The position numbers and the translations under genes are program-made. The notes beneath the pieces were generated by a model. It worked only from the letters and a program-made list of their open reading frames with translations. It was not told the DNA's origin and did not search any database. From Rhodospirillales bacterium (GTDB lineage: Bacteria > Pseudomonadota > Alphaproteobacteria > Rhodospirillales > JADHTD01), in NCBI GenBank assembly GCA_016776525.1, contig JADHTD010000003.1:1-30928 (forward strand): a DNA stretch of 30,928 bases, given 5' to 3'. Every line of letters starts with the position of its first letter. Within the stretch, counting starts at the first letter, position 1. Of this stretch, positions 1 through 6,274 are shown in pieces.

Positions 1-424
1 CTTCGGCCTCTTCCAGGGCCGACAGGTCCTGGAGCTGCAGGTTTTCGACGAGAGCGATCTCCAGGGCTTCCCGGTCATTGAGGTCCTTGATGACCACCGG
101 CACCTGATGCAGCTTGGCTATCTGGGCGGCCCGCCAGCGGCGTTCGCCGGCGATGATCTCATAGGCGTTATCACCATCGGCAAGACGGCGTACCAGGATC
201 GGCTGCAGGATACCCTTCTCGGCGATGGAGCGGGCCAGATCATCGATATCTTCGGCGTCCATCTGGTGGCGGGGCTGGTACTTGCCCGGCTGTAGGAATT
301 CGATGGGTATTTCCAGCGGCCCTTGGCCTGTGGCCTCGCCGGCGGTGGGCGCCGCCGCCGTGTCTTCGCCCAGCAGGGACGACAGCCCCCGGCCCAATCC
401 TTTGCGCTTTCCGGCGGCGGCCAT
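1..424 (-). CDS. parB: Chromosome partitioning protein ParB, N-terminal part (gene runs off the window start)
   Basis: ParB is the CTP-dependent DNA clamp that loads at parS sites, spreads along flanking DNA and works with ParA to segregate the newly replicated origin. About 141 codons are visible. The start MAAAGKRKGLGRGLSSLLG is the classic chromosomal ParB/Spo0J N-terminus, and the arginine-rich CTP-binding motif GERRWRAAQ lies near residues 95-103. The HTH parS-binding region and the dimerisation domain lie beyond the window. The start codon shares one base with the parA stop (TGATG), so the two genes are translationally coupled. Two perfect parS sites lie upstream at 1842 and 4017, matching its known target. 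The identification is secure. The gene is cut only by the window edge, and no damage is seen in the visible part. Confidence 0.95.
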   Translation of the reverse strand, partial: MAAAGKRKGLGRGLSSLLGEDTAAAPTAGEATGQGPLEIPIEFLQPGKYQPRHQMDAEDIDDLARSIAEKGILQPILVRRLADGDNAYEIIAGERRWRAAQIAKLHQVPVVIKDLNDREALEIALVENLQLQDLSALEEAE

Positions 425-1233
425 CAGACGGCCAGCCTCTTCTCGCGGCGCAGCACTTCGCTGGCCAGATGCAGATAGGCCTTCGAGCCGGCGCACCGCA
501 TATCGTAAATCAGCACCGGGCGGCCAAAGGACGGCGCCTCGGAAACGCGGACATTGCGGGGAATGACCGTGTTGTAAACCTTGTCGCCGAAATGCTCCCG
601 CACATCACTGGCCACCATGTCGGACAGGTTGTTACGGCTGTCGAACATGGTCAGCACGATGCCCTGAATCTCCAGGTCCGGATTAAAGACCTGTTTGACC
701 CGCTCCACGGTGCGCACCAAATGGCTGATGCCTTCCAGGGCAAAAAACTCGCATTGTAGCGGCACCAGCACCGCCTGGGCGGCGACCAGGGCATTGATGG
801 TCAAAAGGCCGAGGGCCGGCGGGCAGTCGATGAGGATGTAATCGTAGCTCCCGGCCCGCTGCATGAAGGCCTGGCGCAGGCAGTATTCCCGGTCTTCGAC
901 GTCAACCAGCTCGATCTCGGCGCCGGCCAGGTCGACGCCGGAAGGTACGATATCGAGGCCGGGGATTTCCGTGTGCAGGGTGGCGTCCTTGAGGTCCGCT
1001 TCACCGATCAGCACATGGTAGGTATTGGTGCGCCGGTCTTCCTGGGCAATGCCCAGGCCGGTGCTGGCATTGCCCTGCGGGTCCAGGTCAATGAGCAGTA
1101 CGCGTTTTTTCACCGCCGCCATGGCTGTCGCCAGGTTGATGGTGGTGGTGGTTTTGCCAACGCCGCCCTTTTGGTTGGCGACGGCGATAATACGCGGCAT
1201 ATGATCCAAAGGGGACGCGCCGAATTCAGACAT
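424..1233 (-). CDS. parA: Chromosome partitioning ATPase ParA (Soj)
   Basis: ParA is a Walker-type ATPase that binds nucleoid DNA as an ATP dimer and, with ParB, moves the parS region. The 269-residue product shows the deviant Walker A motif KGGVGKTT (residues 22-29), the A' motif around LLIDLDPQGN (46-55) and a Walker B segment ending at Asp136 in ILIDCPP. There is no N-terminal DNA-binding extension, which marks the chromosomal short type rather than plasmid P1-type ParA. The start used is the ATG at 1233, which overlaps the end of rsmG by 8 bp. An in-frame ATG at residue 12 (1200) is also possible, since many relatives start close to the ATPase core. It lies in the parB-parA-rsmG-mnmG block typical of origin-proximal DNA. 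Confidence 0.96.
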   Translation of the reverse strand: MSEFGASPLDHMPRIIAVANQKGGVGKTTTTINLATAMAAVKKRVLLIDLDPQGNASTGLGIAQEDRRTNTYHVLIGEADLKDATLHTEIPGLDIVPSGVDLAGAEIELVDVEDREYCLRQAFMQRAGSYDYILIDCPPALGLLTINALVAAQAVLVPLQCEFFALEGISHLVRTVERVKQVFNPDLEIQGIVLTMFDSRNNLSDMVASDVREHFGDKVYNTVIPRNVRVSEAPSFGRPVLIYDMRCAGSKAYLHLASEVLRREKRLAV

Positions 1234-1837
1234 GACGTCTCAAGGGTCCTTCCAGTTTGAGGATCGTCCCAGTTGGATCCGAACTGCTGGGAATGGGTTG
1301 GGCGCTTATAGTCCATTGTTTCGCGGCCACCGTCAATTCCTCATCGGCGCTTTTTCCCTTGAGAAACAAACCGGTTCCGCCGCCCCGCAGAAAGGGCTCC
1401 GTATATCCCAACAAATCCGCCAGGGGAGCCAGGGCGCGGGCCGTCACCACATCCGCCTCAAAGGCTTCCAGGTCTTCGATACGGACAGCATGGACCGTTA
1501 CCTCAAGCTCCATGGCCCGGGCCGCCTCCCGGAGAAAGGCCGCCTTGCGGCCGTCGCTTTCGATCAAGTGCGTGCTCAGCGGCGTGATTGCCGCCAGCAC
1601 CAGGCCGGGAAAGCCGGCGCCGCTGCCGAGGTCAGCCAGGGTTTCCGCCCCTTCCGGCAAAAGGGGGCCCAGCTGTGCCGAATCATAGACATGGCGCCGC
1701 CAGACATCTTGCAGGCTGGCCCGGCTGACCAGATTGATGCGGGCCTGCCACTTGGTCAGCAGGTCAACATAAGCCCTGAGGCGGGCCAGGGCGGTGTCAT
1801 CAAGACCGGTTTGCTGCTGAAATTCCTGAGGATTCAT
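1226..1837 (-). CDS. rsmG: 16S rRNA (guanine-N7) methyltransferase RsmG (GidB)
   Basis: RsmG transfers a methyl group from S-adenosylmethionine to N7 of G527 (E. coli numbering) of 16S rRNA; loss gives low-level streptomycin resistance in several bacteria. The 203-residue product has the Rossmann SAM-binding signature LADLGSGAGFPG at residues 68-79 and the family pattern LLTKWQARINLVS near the N-terminus. I chose the ATG at 1837 because the N-terminal length then matches the family. The frame also opens at a GTG at 1858, which would add seven residues starting MFHVKQ. Those residues are simply the translation of the parS site at 1842-1857. Neither start has a good ribosome-binding site, so the choice is not settled. 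The 3' end overlaps parA. Confidence 0.93.
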   Translation of the reverse strand: MNPQEFQQQTGLDDTALARLRAYVDLLTKWQARINLVSRASLQDVWRRHVYDSAQLGPLLPEGAETLADLGSGAGFPGLVLAAITPLSTHLIESDGRKAAFLREAARAMELEVTVHAVRIEDLEAFEADVVTARALAPLADLLGYTEPFLRGGGTGLFLKGKSADEELTVAAKQWTISAQPIPSSSDPTGTILKLEGPLRRHV

Positions 1838-1841
1838 GGAT

Positions 1842-1857
1842 TGTTTCACGTGAAACA
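1842..1857. promoter_or_regulatory. parS centromere site 1 (perfect 16-bp palindrome)
   Basis: TGTTTCACGTGAAACA matches the bacterial parS consensus at all 16 positions. It lies at the 5' end of rsmG, between the two candidate start codons, about 12.6 kb from the inferred origin. ParB encoded at the window start is its expected binder. ParB loading and spreading here could also influence rsmG-parA-parB transcription; that last point is inference. Confidence 0.95.
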
Positions 1858-1878
1858 CTGGCCGGGCCAGGCCCTTAG

Positions 1879-3786
1879 TCAGGCGCTGAGCCGCTCGTCG
1901 CGGCGCTTAACGAAGCTCAGCAAGGCGGTCAACGCCGCCGGCGTCACCCCGGAAATGCGGGCCGCCGCCCCCAGGGTGGCCGGGCGGGCCAGGGCCAGCT
2001 TGGCGCGCACCTCCAGGGAGAGGCCGGGCACCGCCTCCAGGTCCAGGTCCGGCGGCAGGGTCAGGGCTTCGTCGCGGCGAAAGGCGCGGATGTCCGCTTC
2101 CTGGCGGTCCAGGTAGTTGGCGTAGCGGTATTCGATCTCCAGCTGTCCGGCGGCCCCGGCCTCAATGGCGGTCAGTTCCGGCCACAGGGCAGCAAGCGTA
2201 CCCAGGTTAACCCCGGGATATGCCAGCAGGTCGGCGGCCCGGCGGCGGACGCCGTCCATGTTGACCTCGATACCGTGACGGCGTAATTCGTTGGGAGTCG
2301 CCTGACGGCCTTCCAAAAGCGCCCGGCCGTCGGCCAGTTGCCGTAGCTTGGCGGCAAAGGCCTTGCTACGGACGGCGCCGACGCAACCGGCCTCTTCGCC
2401 TAGCCCGGTCAGCCGTTGGTCGGCATTGTCGGCCCGCAGCAGCAAGCGGTATTCGGCCCGCGAGGTAAACATGCGGTAGGGTTCCGCCGTGCCGCGCGTT
2501 ATCAGGTCATCGATCAGCACGCCGATATAGGCGTCGGCCCGGTCCAGGGTAAAGCTGTCCCGGCCACCGGCCCGGCGGGCCGCATTGAGCCCGGCCATCA
2601 GGCCCTGGGCAGCGGCTTCCTCGTAGCCGGTGGTGCCGTTGATCTGGCCGGCCAGGAACAGTCCCGGCAGGCGGCGGGCTTCCAGGCTGGGGCCCAGTTC
2701 CCGCGGATCGACATAGTCATATTCGATGGCGTAACCGGGACGGATCATCGCCGCCCCTTCCAGGCCGGGGATGGTTTTCAGCAGGGCCGTCTGCACATCC
2801 AGCGGCAGCGACGTGGAAATGCCGTTGGGATAGACCGTCGGATCGTCAAGGCCTTCCGGTTCCAGGAAAATCTGGTGCCGCGATTTATCGGCGAAGCGCA
2901 CCACCTTGTCCTCGATGGACGGGCAATAGCGCGGACCGGTGCTGTCGATCTGTCCGGAATACATCGGCGCCCGCTCCAGGTTGGCGCGGATCAGGTCGTG
3001 GGATGCCGCTGTCGTGCCGGTGATGTGGCACTGGATTTGCGGCGTTTCGATGCGCGCCGTCAGGGTCGAAAACGGTGTCGGCGGATCGTCTCCGGCCTGG
3101 GCCTGGAGCCCATCCCAGTCGATGGTCCGCCCGTCGAGCCGGGGCGGCGTGCCGGTTTTCAGGCGGCCCAGGCGGAAGCCGAGCCGTTTGAAGGTGTAGG
3201 ACAAACCGATCGCCGGGGCATCACCGACCCGGCCGGCCGGGATCTGCGCCTCGCCGACATGGATCAGGCCGCGCAGGAAGGTGCCGGTGGTAACCACCAC
3301 ATTGGCGGCGCGGATGTCCCGGCCGTCGGCCGTACGCACGCCCTCAAGCCGCCCTTCCCGGTCGAGGATAAGGTCGTCGACGGCGGCGGCGATAATCTCC
3401 AGGTTCGGCTGTTCTTCCAGCAGGCCCCGCATGGCTTGCTTGTATAGCTTGCGGTCGGCCTGGGCGCGGGGGCCGTGCACCGCCGGTCCTTTGGAAAGGT
3501 TGAGCATGCGGAACTGGATGCCGGCCCGGTCGATGGCCCGGCCCATAAGGCCGTCCAGGGCATCCACCTCGCGTACCAGCTGGCCCTTGGCCAGGCCGCC
3601 GATGGCCGGATTGCACGACATCTCGCCGATGGTCTCCGGCTTATGGGTGAGCAGGGCCGTGCGGGCGCCATAGCGGGCCGCCGCCGCCGCCGCCTCACAG
3701 CCGGCATGGCCGCCGCCGATGACGATGACGTCATATGTTGACTGGGACTCGGCCCCAACCGTTTGTACGGAATCTTTCTGCTGCAT
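1879..3786 (-). CDS. mnmG: tRNA uridine-5-carboxymethylaminomethyl modification enzyme MnmG (GidA)
   Basis: MnmG is the FAD-dependent partner of MnmE. Together they install the (carboxymethyl)aminomethyl group on wobble U34 of tRNAs. From the chosen ATG at 3786 the product is 635 residues, close to the usual 620-630. The FAD-binding motif GGGHAGCE is at residues 24-31. The conserved segments SCNPAIGGLAKG, RLKTGTPPRL and the C-terminal GQINGTTGYEEAAAQG are all present. The frame is open to 3873, but the extra 29 residues lack conserved sequence and are partly encoded by an intergenic repeat, so the internal Met is preferred. No clear ribosome-binding site precedes it. mnmE, its partner, lies 282 bp upstream beyond a repeat and parS site 2. 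Confidence 0.96.
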   Translation of the reverse strand: MQQKDSVQTVGAESQSTYDVIVIGGGHAGCEAAAAAARYGARTALLTHKPETIGEMSCNPAIGGLAKGQLVREVDALDGLMGRAIDRAGIQFRMLNLSKGPAVHGPRAQADRKLYKQAMRGLLEEQPNLEIIAAAVDDLILDREGRLEGVRTADGRDIRAANVVVTTGTFLRGLIHVGEAQIPAGRVGDAPAIGLSYTFKRLGFRLGRLKTGTPPRLDGRTIDWDGLQAQAGDDPPTPFSTLTARIETPQIQCHITGTTAASHDLIRANLERAPMYSGQIDSTGPRYCPSIEDKVVRFADKSRHQIFLEPEGLDDPTVYPNGISTSLPLDVQTALLKTIPGLEGAAMIRPGYAIEYDYVDPRELGPSLEARRLPGLFLAGQINGTTGYEEAAAQGLMAGLNAARRAGGRDSFTLDRADAYIGVLIDDLITRGTAEPYRMFTSRAEYRLLLRADNADQRLTGLGEEAGCVGAVRSKAFAAKLRQLADGRALLEGRQATPNELRRHGIEVNMDGVRRRAADLLAYPGVNLGTLAALWPELTAIEAGAAGQLEIEYRYANYLDRQEADIRAFRRDEALTLPPDLDLEAVPGLSLEVRAKLALARPATLGAAARISGVTPAALTALLSFVKRRDERLSA

Positions 3787-3849
3787 GGGCCGGAATGTAG
3801 GGACGGCCCCGTCGACTGTCAATCGAAGGCTCTCTTTAATTATATTCGA

Positions 3850-4001
3850 GACTCGACCTACACCCAACCGCACTTAGTTTTCGGGAACAAAGCCCCCGCC
3901 CAGCCGCACGCAGATAGCCGTGAGACGGGAGCCTAGCCCGCAACGGCGGGCCGCGAACCGTTTCGCGAGCCAAGCGCCACAGGCGCGCCCGGCAATTGAG
4001 G
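3850..4001 (-). repeat. Dispersed intergenic repeat, copy A (mnmG-mnmE gap)
   Basis: This gap holds two recognisable modules. Bases 3850-3873 (GACTCGACC...CCCAACCGCAC) match the reverse complement of the 30-bp unit repeated at 25955-26076. Bases 3965-4001 are, on the opposite strand, a close match to the left end of the element at 9851: CCTCAA, then GCCGGGCGCGC, then GCGCTTGGCTCGC. The central part, with GCAACGGCGGGCCGCG near 3942, resembles the GC-rich core of that same element. The copy is degenerate, and its boundaries are approximate. Confidence 0.6.
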
Positions 4002-4016
4002 GGAATGAAACGCCAC

Positions 4017-4032
4017 TGTTTCACGTGAAACA
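4017..4032. promoter_or_regulatory. parS centromere site 2 (perfect 16-bp palindrome)
   Basis: TGTTTCACGTGAAACA is identical to site 1 and to the consensus. It lies between mnmG and mnmE, 37 bp past the mnmE stop and next to the intergenic repeat. The two sites are 2.2 kb apart. Clustered parS sites near the origin are usual for chromosomal ParABS systems. Confidence 0.95.
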
Positions 4033-4068
4033 ATGGCGCCCTTGCACCAGGAACCAGGGCCCGGAGCC

Positions 4069-5403
4069 CTATTTGCCGATGCAGAAATCCTGGAAAATAA
4101 CATCCAACAGGTCTTCCACATCGACCCGTCCGGTAATGCGGCCCAAGGCCCGGACCGCCAGGCGTAGATCCTCCGTTTCCAGCTCGATGGCCTGCCCGCC
4201 GGGGGTTCGGGCCAGGCTCTCCCGGCAGTCTTCCAGGGCCTCCCGGTGGCGGGCCCGGGTCAAGGCCGGCGAGGCGGCGGCGGGAAAGCGTCCGGCCACT
4301 TCCCGGCCCAAGGCTTCCAGCAGGCCGTCGATGCCGTCACCGGTTTTTACGGAAATAGTCAGAACCGGGCGGTCGTTGATTTGAAGATTGCCGTCCGGTT
4401 TTTTCAGATCTGATTTATTAATCACCGCTATGGTGTCGCCATCGACCAAAGCCGCCGTTACCGGGTCGGCCTCGGGCCAGTCCTGGCCGTCAAGGACAGC
4501 CAGCTTGAGGTCCGCATCCTGGGCCCGCAGGCGCGCCCGGCGCACGCCTTCGGCTTCTATGTCATCGGCCTCGGCCTCCCTCAGTCCGGCCGTGTCGGCA
4601 ACAACCACCGGATAGCCGCCCAGGTCCAGGTGTACCTCGATCACATCCCGGGTGGTGCCCGCCGTCGCCGAAACAATGGCCGCGTCGCGTCGCGCCAACA
4701 GGTTGAGAAGACTCGACTTTCCGGCGTTGGGCGGACCAATGATGGCCAGATGGATGCCGTCGCGCAGGCGCTCGCCCCGGTGATCGTCGGCCAGGTGGGC
4801 GTCGATCTCAGCGGCCAGATCGGCAATGTCGCGGCGGGCTTCGGCGGCAACCCCGTCCGGCAGGTCTTCATCGGAGAAATCGATTTCCGCTTCCATATGG
4901 GCCAGGGTGTTGAGCAGCCGCTGGCGCCAATCTTCGTAGAGATCGCTCAGGCCACCCTGCATCTGGCGCAGGGCCTGGTGGCGCTGGGCCTCGGTCTCGG
5001 CATTGATCAGGTCGGCCAGGCCCTCGGCTTCCGTCAGGTCCAGTTTGCCGGCCTCAAAGGCGCGCCGGGTAAACTCCCCCGGTTCCGCCAGCCGCAGGCC
5101 GGGGCACGATCCCAGAGCTTCAAGAGTAGCGGCAACGACGGCGCGGCCCCCATGCAGGTGAAGTTCGGCGACGTCTTCGCCGGTAAAGCTGGCCGGGCCC
5201 GGAAACCACAGCACCAAACCGCTATCAATGGGCGTACCGTCGGCGGCCTTTATGTCGGCCATGGTCGCCCGGCGCGGCTGCGGCAGGTCACGGCCTGTCA
5301 CCGCCGCCAAGGCCGCCCCGGCCGCCGGGCCGGAAACCCGGATGACGGCAAGCCCGGCAGGGCCGGCGCCGGTAGAGGGGGCAAAAATGGTTTCGGCGGT
5401 CAT
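4069..5403 (-). CDS. mnmE: tRNA modification GTPase MnmE (TrmE)
   Basis: MnmE is the GTPase and folate-binding half of the MnmEG complex that modifies U34 of tRNAs. The 444-residue product begins TIFAPSTGAGPAGLAVIRVSG (residues 5-25), the conserved N-terminal folate-binding region. The embedded G domain has G1 GPPNAGKS (223-230), TTRD (250-253), G3 DTAG (270-273) and G4 NKSD (329-332). It ends in CIGK, carrying the C-terminal Cys required in this family. The start ATG at 5403 is fixed by that conserved N-terminus. The upstream 45-bp gap contains an AT-rich palindrome that may be its promoter or operator. No terminator with a T run was seen after it. Confidence 0.97.
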   Translation of the reverse strand: MTAETIFAPSTGAGPAGLAVIRVSGPAAGAALAAVTGRDLPQPRRATMADIKAADGTPIDSGLVLWFPGPASFTGEDVAELHLHGGRAVVAATLEALGSCPGLRLAEPGEFTRRAFEAGKLDLTEAEGLADLINAETEAQRHQALRQMQGGLSDLYEDWRQRLLNTLAHMEAEIDFSDEDLPDGVAAEARRDIADLAAEIDAHLADDHRGERLRDGIHLAIIGPPNAGKSSLLNLLARRDAAIVSATAGTTRDVIEVHLDLGGYPVVVADTAGLREAEADDIEAEGVRRARLRAQDADLKLAVLDGQDWPEADPVTAALVDGDTIAVINKSDLKKPDGNLQINDRPVLTISVKTGDGIDGLLEALGREVAGRFPAAASPALTRARHREALEDCRESLARTPGGQAIELETEDLRLAVRALGRITGRVDVEDLLDVIFQDFCIGK

Positions 5404-5431
5404 TATTAATCAGGAACGATTCGGGTCCGAT

Positions 5432-5443
5432 ACTATATATAGT
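5432..5443. promoter_or_regulatory. AT-rich 12-bp palindrome upstream of mnmE, possible promoter or operator
   Basis: ACTATATATAGT is a perfect inverted repeat 29 bp upstream of the mnmE start in otherwise GC-rich DNA. Read on the minus strand, a TTGAAA at 5466-5461 precedes a TATATA by 19 bp. That could form a sigma-70-type promoter with a long spacer. Whether the palindrome itself binds a regulator is unknown. Confidence 0.35.
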
Positions 5444-5448
5444 GTACC

Positions 5449-5811
5449 CTACGCATCCACTTTCAATATCAGGCGTTCAACGGGAGTTCCGTTTTGCAGG
5501 TGAGAGGTCAGGATTTCATCCACGTCGGCGGTCGATTCGGCTCTGTACCAAATGCCGTCGGGATAGATCACCACGGTCGGGCCCAGCTCACAACGGTCCA
5601 GGCAACCGGACGAATTGATTCGGGTGCGTTTCAATCCCAGCGCCTTGGCCCGCGACTTCATGTAGTCGCGCAACTCCACCGAACCCCTGCGGGCGCACGA
5701 CCCACGGGTGTGGTTTTCGGCCCTCTCGTTGGTGCAGCAAAAAACATGGCAGTCGAAATAAAGTTGATTGTCCTCGGCCCTGGACGGGCTGCTGTCTTCC
5801 GGTGTGTTCAC
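5449..5811 (-). CDS. Thioredoxin-like [2Fe-2S] ferredoxin domain protein
   Basis: The 120-residue protein resembles the small thioredoxin-fold [2Fe-2S] ferredoxins (COG3411-type; the fold is also used by the NuoE subunit). Four cysteines have the family's spacing: Cys26-x12-Cys39-x30-Cys70-x3-Cys74, inside HVFCCTN, GSCARRGS and SGCLDRCELGP. The following VVIYPDGIWY is also typical. It is probably a cytoplasmic electron carrier, but its redox partner is unknown. The start is a GTG at 5811. The ribosome-binding site AAGGAG lies 6 bases upstream, formed by the last codons of the preceding DUF6489-like gene, so the two are translationally coupled. An alternative upstream frame was rejected because it lacks the cysteine pattern. 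Confidence 0.85.
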   Translation of the reverse strand: MNTPEDSSPSRAEDNQLYFDCHVFCCTNERAENHTRGSCARRGSVELRDYMKSRAKALGLKRTRINSSGCLDRCELGPTVVIYPDGIWYRAESTADVDEILTSHLQNGTPVERLILKVDA

Positions 5812-5813
5812 GG

Positions 5814-6080
5814 TTACTCCTTGTCCTTGCTACTGTCATCGGGGGCGCCGGTGGCGGCTCCCATCTGGGCGAAAAACATTTTCTGCAATTGTTCGAAGCC
5901 CTGGATACCCGCCGGCAGCCAGGTCTTCAGCAGGGCCTCCGGGTCCATCGCCGCCAGATTGGCCGTCATGCGTTCCTCGACCTGTTTCATAAGGGCGTCC
6001 TGCATGGGCTTGACGTCCGGCAAGCCGAGAAAGGCCCGGGCTTCTTCCGGTGTGCAGTCGATATCAAAGTTGATCTTCAT
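5814..6080 (-). CDS. Small DUF6489-like protein
   Basis: This 88-residue, acidic protein of unknown function begins MKINFDIDCTPEEARAFLGL and continues with a helical-looking segment. From memory it matches the alphaproteobacterial DUF6489 family, but this cannot be confirmed here. It has no signal peptide, membrane helix or metal-binding cluster (one Cys, at residue 9). A GGAAGG or AGGA ribosome-binding site precedes the ATG at 6080. Its stop is two bases from the GTG of the ferredoxin gene, and its final codons AAG GAG supply that gene's ribosome-binding site. The two products are therefore likely made in linked amounts. Confidence 0.7.
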   Translation of the reverse strand: MKINFDIDCTPEEARAFLGLPDVKPMQDALMKQVEERMTANLAAMDPEALLKTWLPAGIQGFEQLQKMFFAQMGAATGAPDDSSKDKE

Positions 6081-6132
6081 GTCCTGCCTTCCCCTTTTTT
6101 TCGGTTGCCGGACCGATTGCTGTTGGGCCTGT

Positions 6133-6156
6133 CACTAATCCCGCAACATATTAGTG
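6133..6156. repeat. Inverted repeat in the divergent DUF6489/yyaL promoter gap
   Basis: CACTAAT (6133-6139) and ATTAGTG (6150-6156) form a perfect 7-bp inverted repeat with a 10-base loop. It lies between the divergent DUF6489-like and thioredoxin-domain genes. An operator half-site pair is more likely than a terminator, since both genes transcribe away from it. There is no functional evidence. Confidence 0.4.
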
Positions 6157-6274
6157 GTTGTTTCTATGTTTCCTTCCGCCAAACTTAAGCGGGCGCCGGG
6201 CTTCGTTCAATGCCATGCCCCGCGATTATTTTAAACAGAGCCGGCAAGCGTCCCCCGGCAAGCGGAAAGAATTG

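Noticed and set aside
2416..3447. Long open frame on the plus strand opposite mnmG
   Set aside because: It mirrors the codon structure of the conserved mnmG gene in GC-rich DNA, has no recognisable motif, and overlaps it completely.
3787..3873. 29-residue N-terminal extension of MnmG
   Set aside because: It is encoded partly by a dispersed repeat and has no family counterpart. The internal ATG at 3786 gives the normal protein length.
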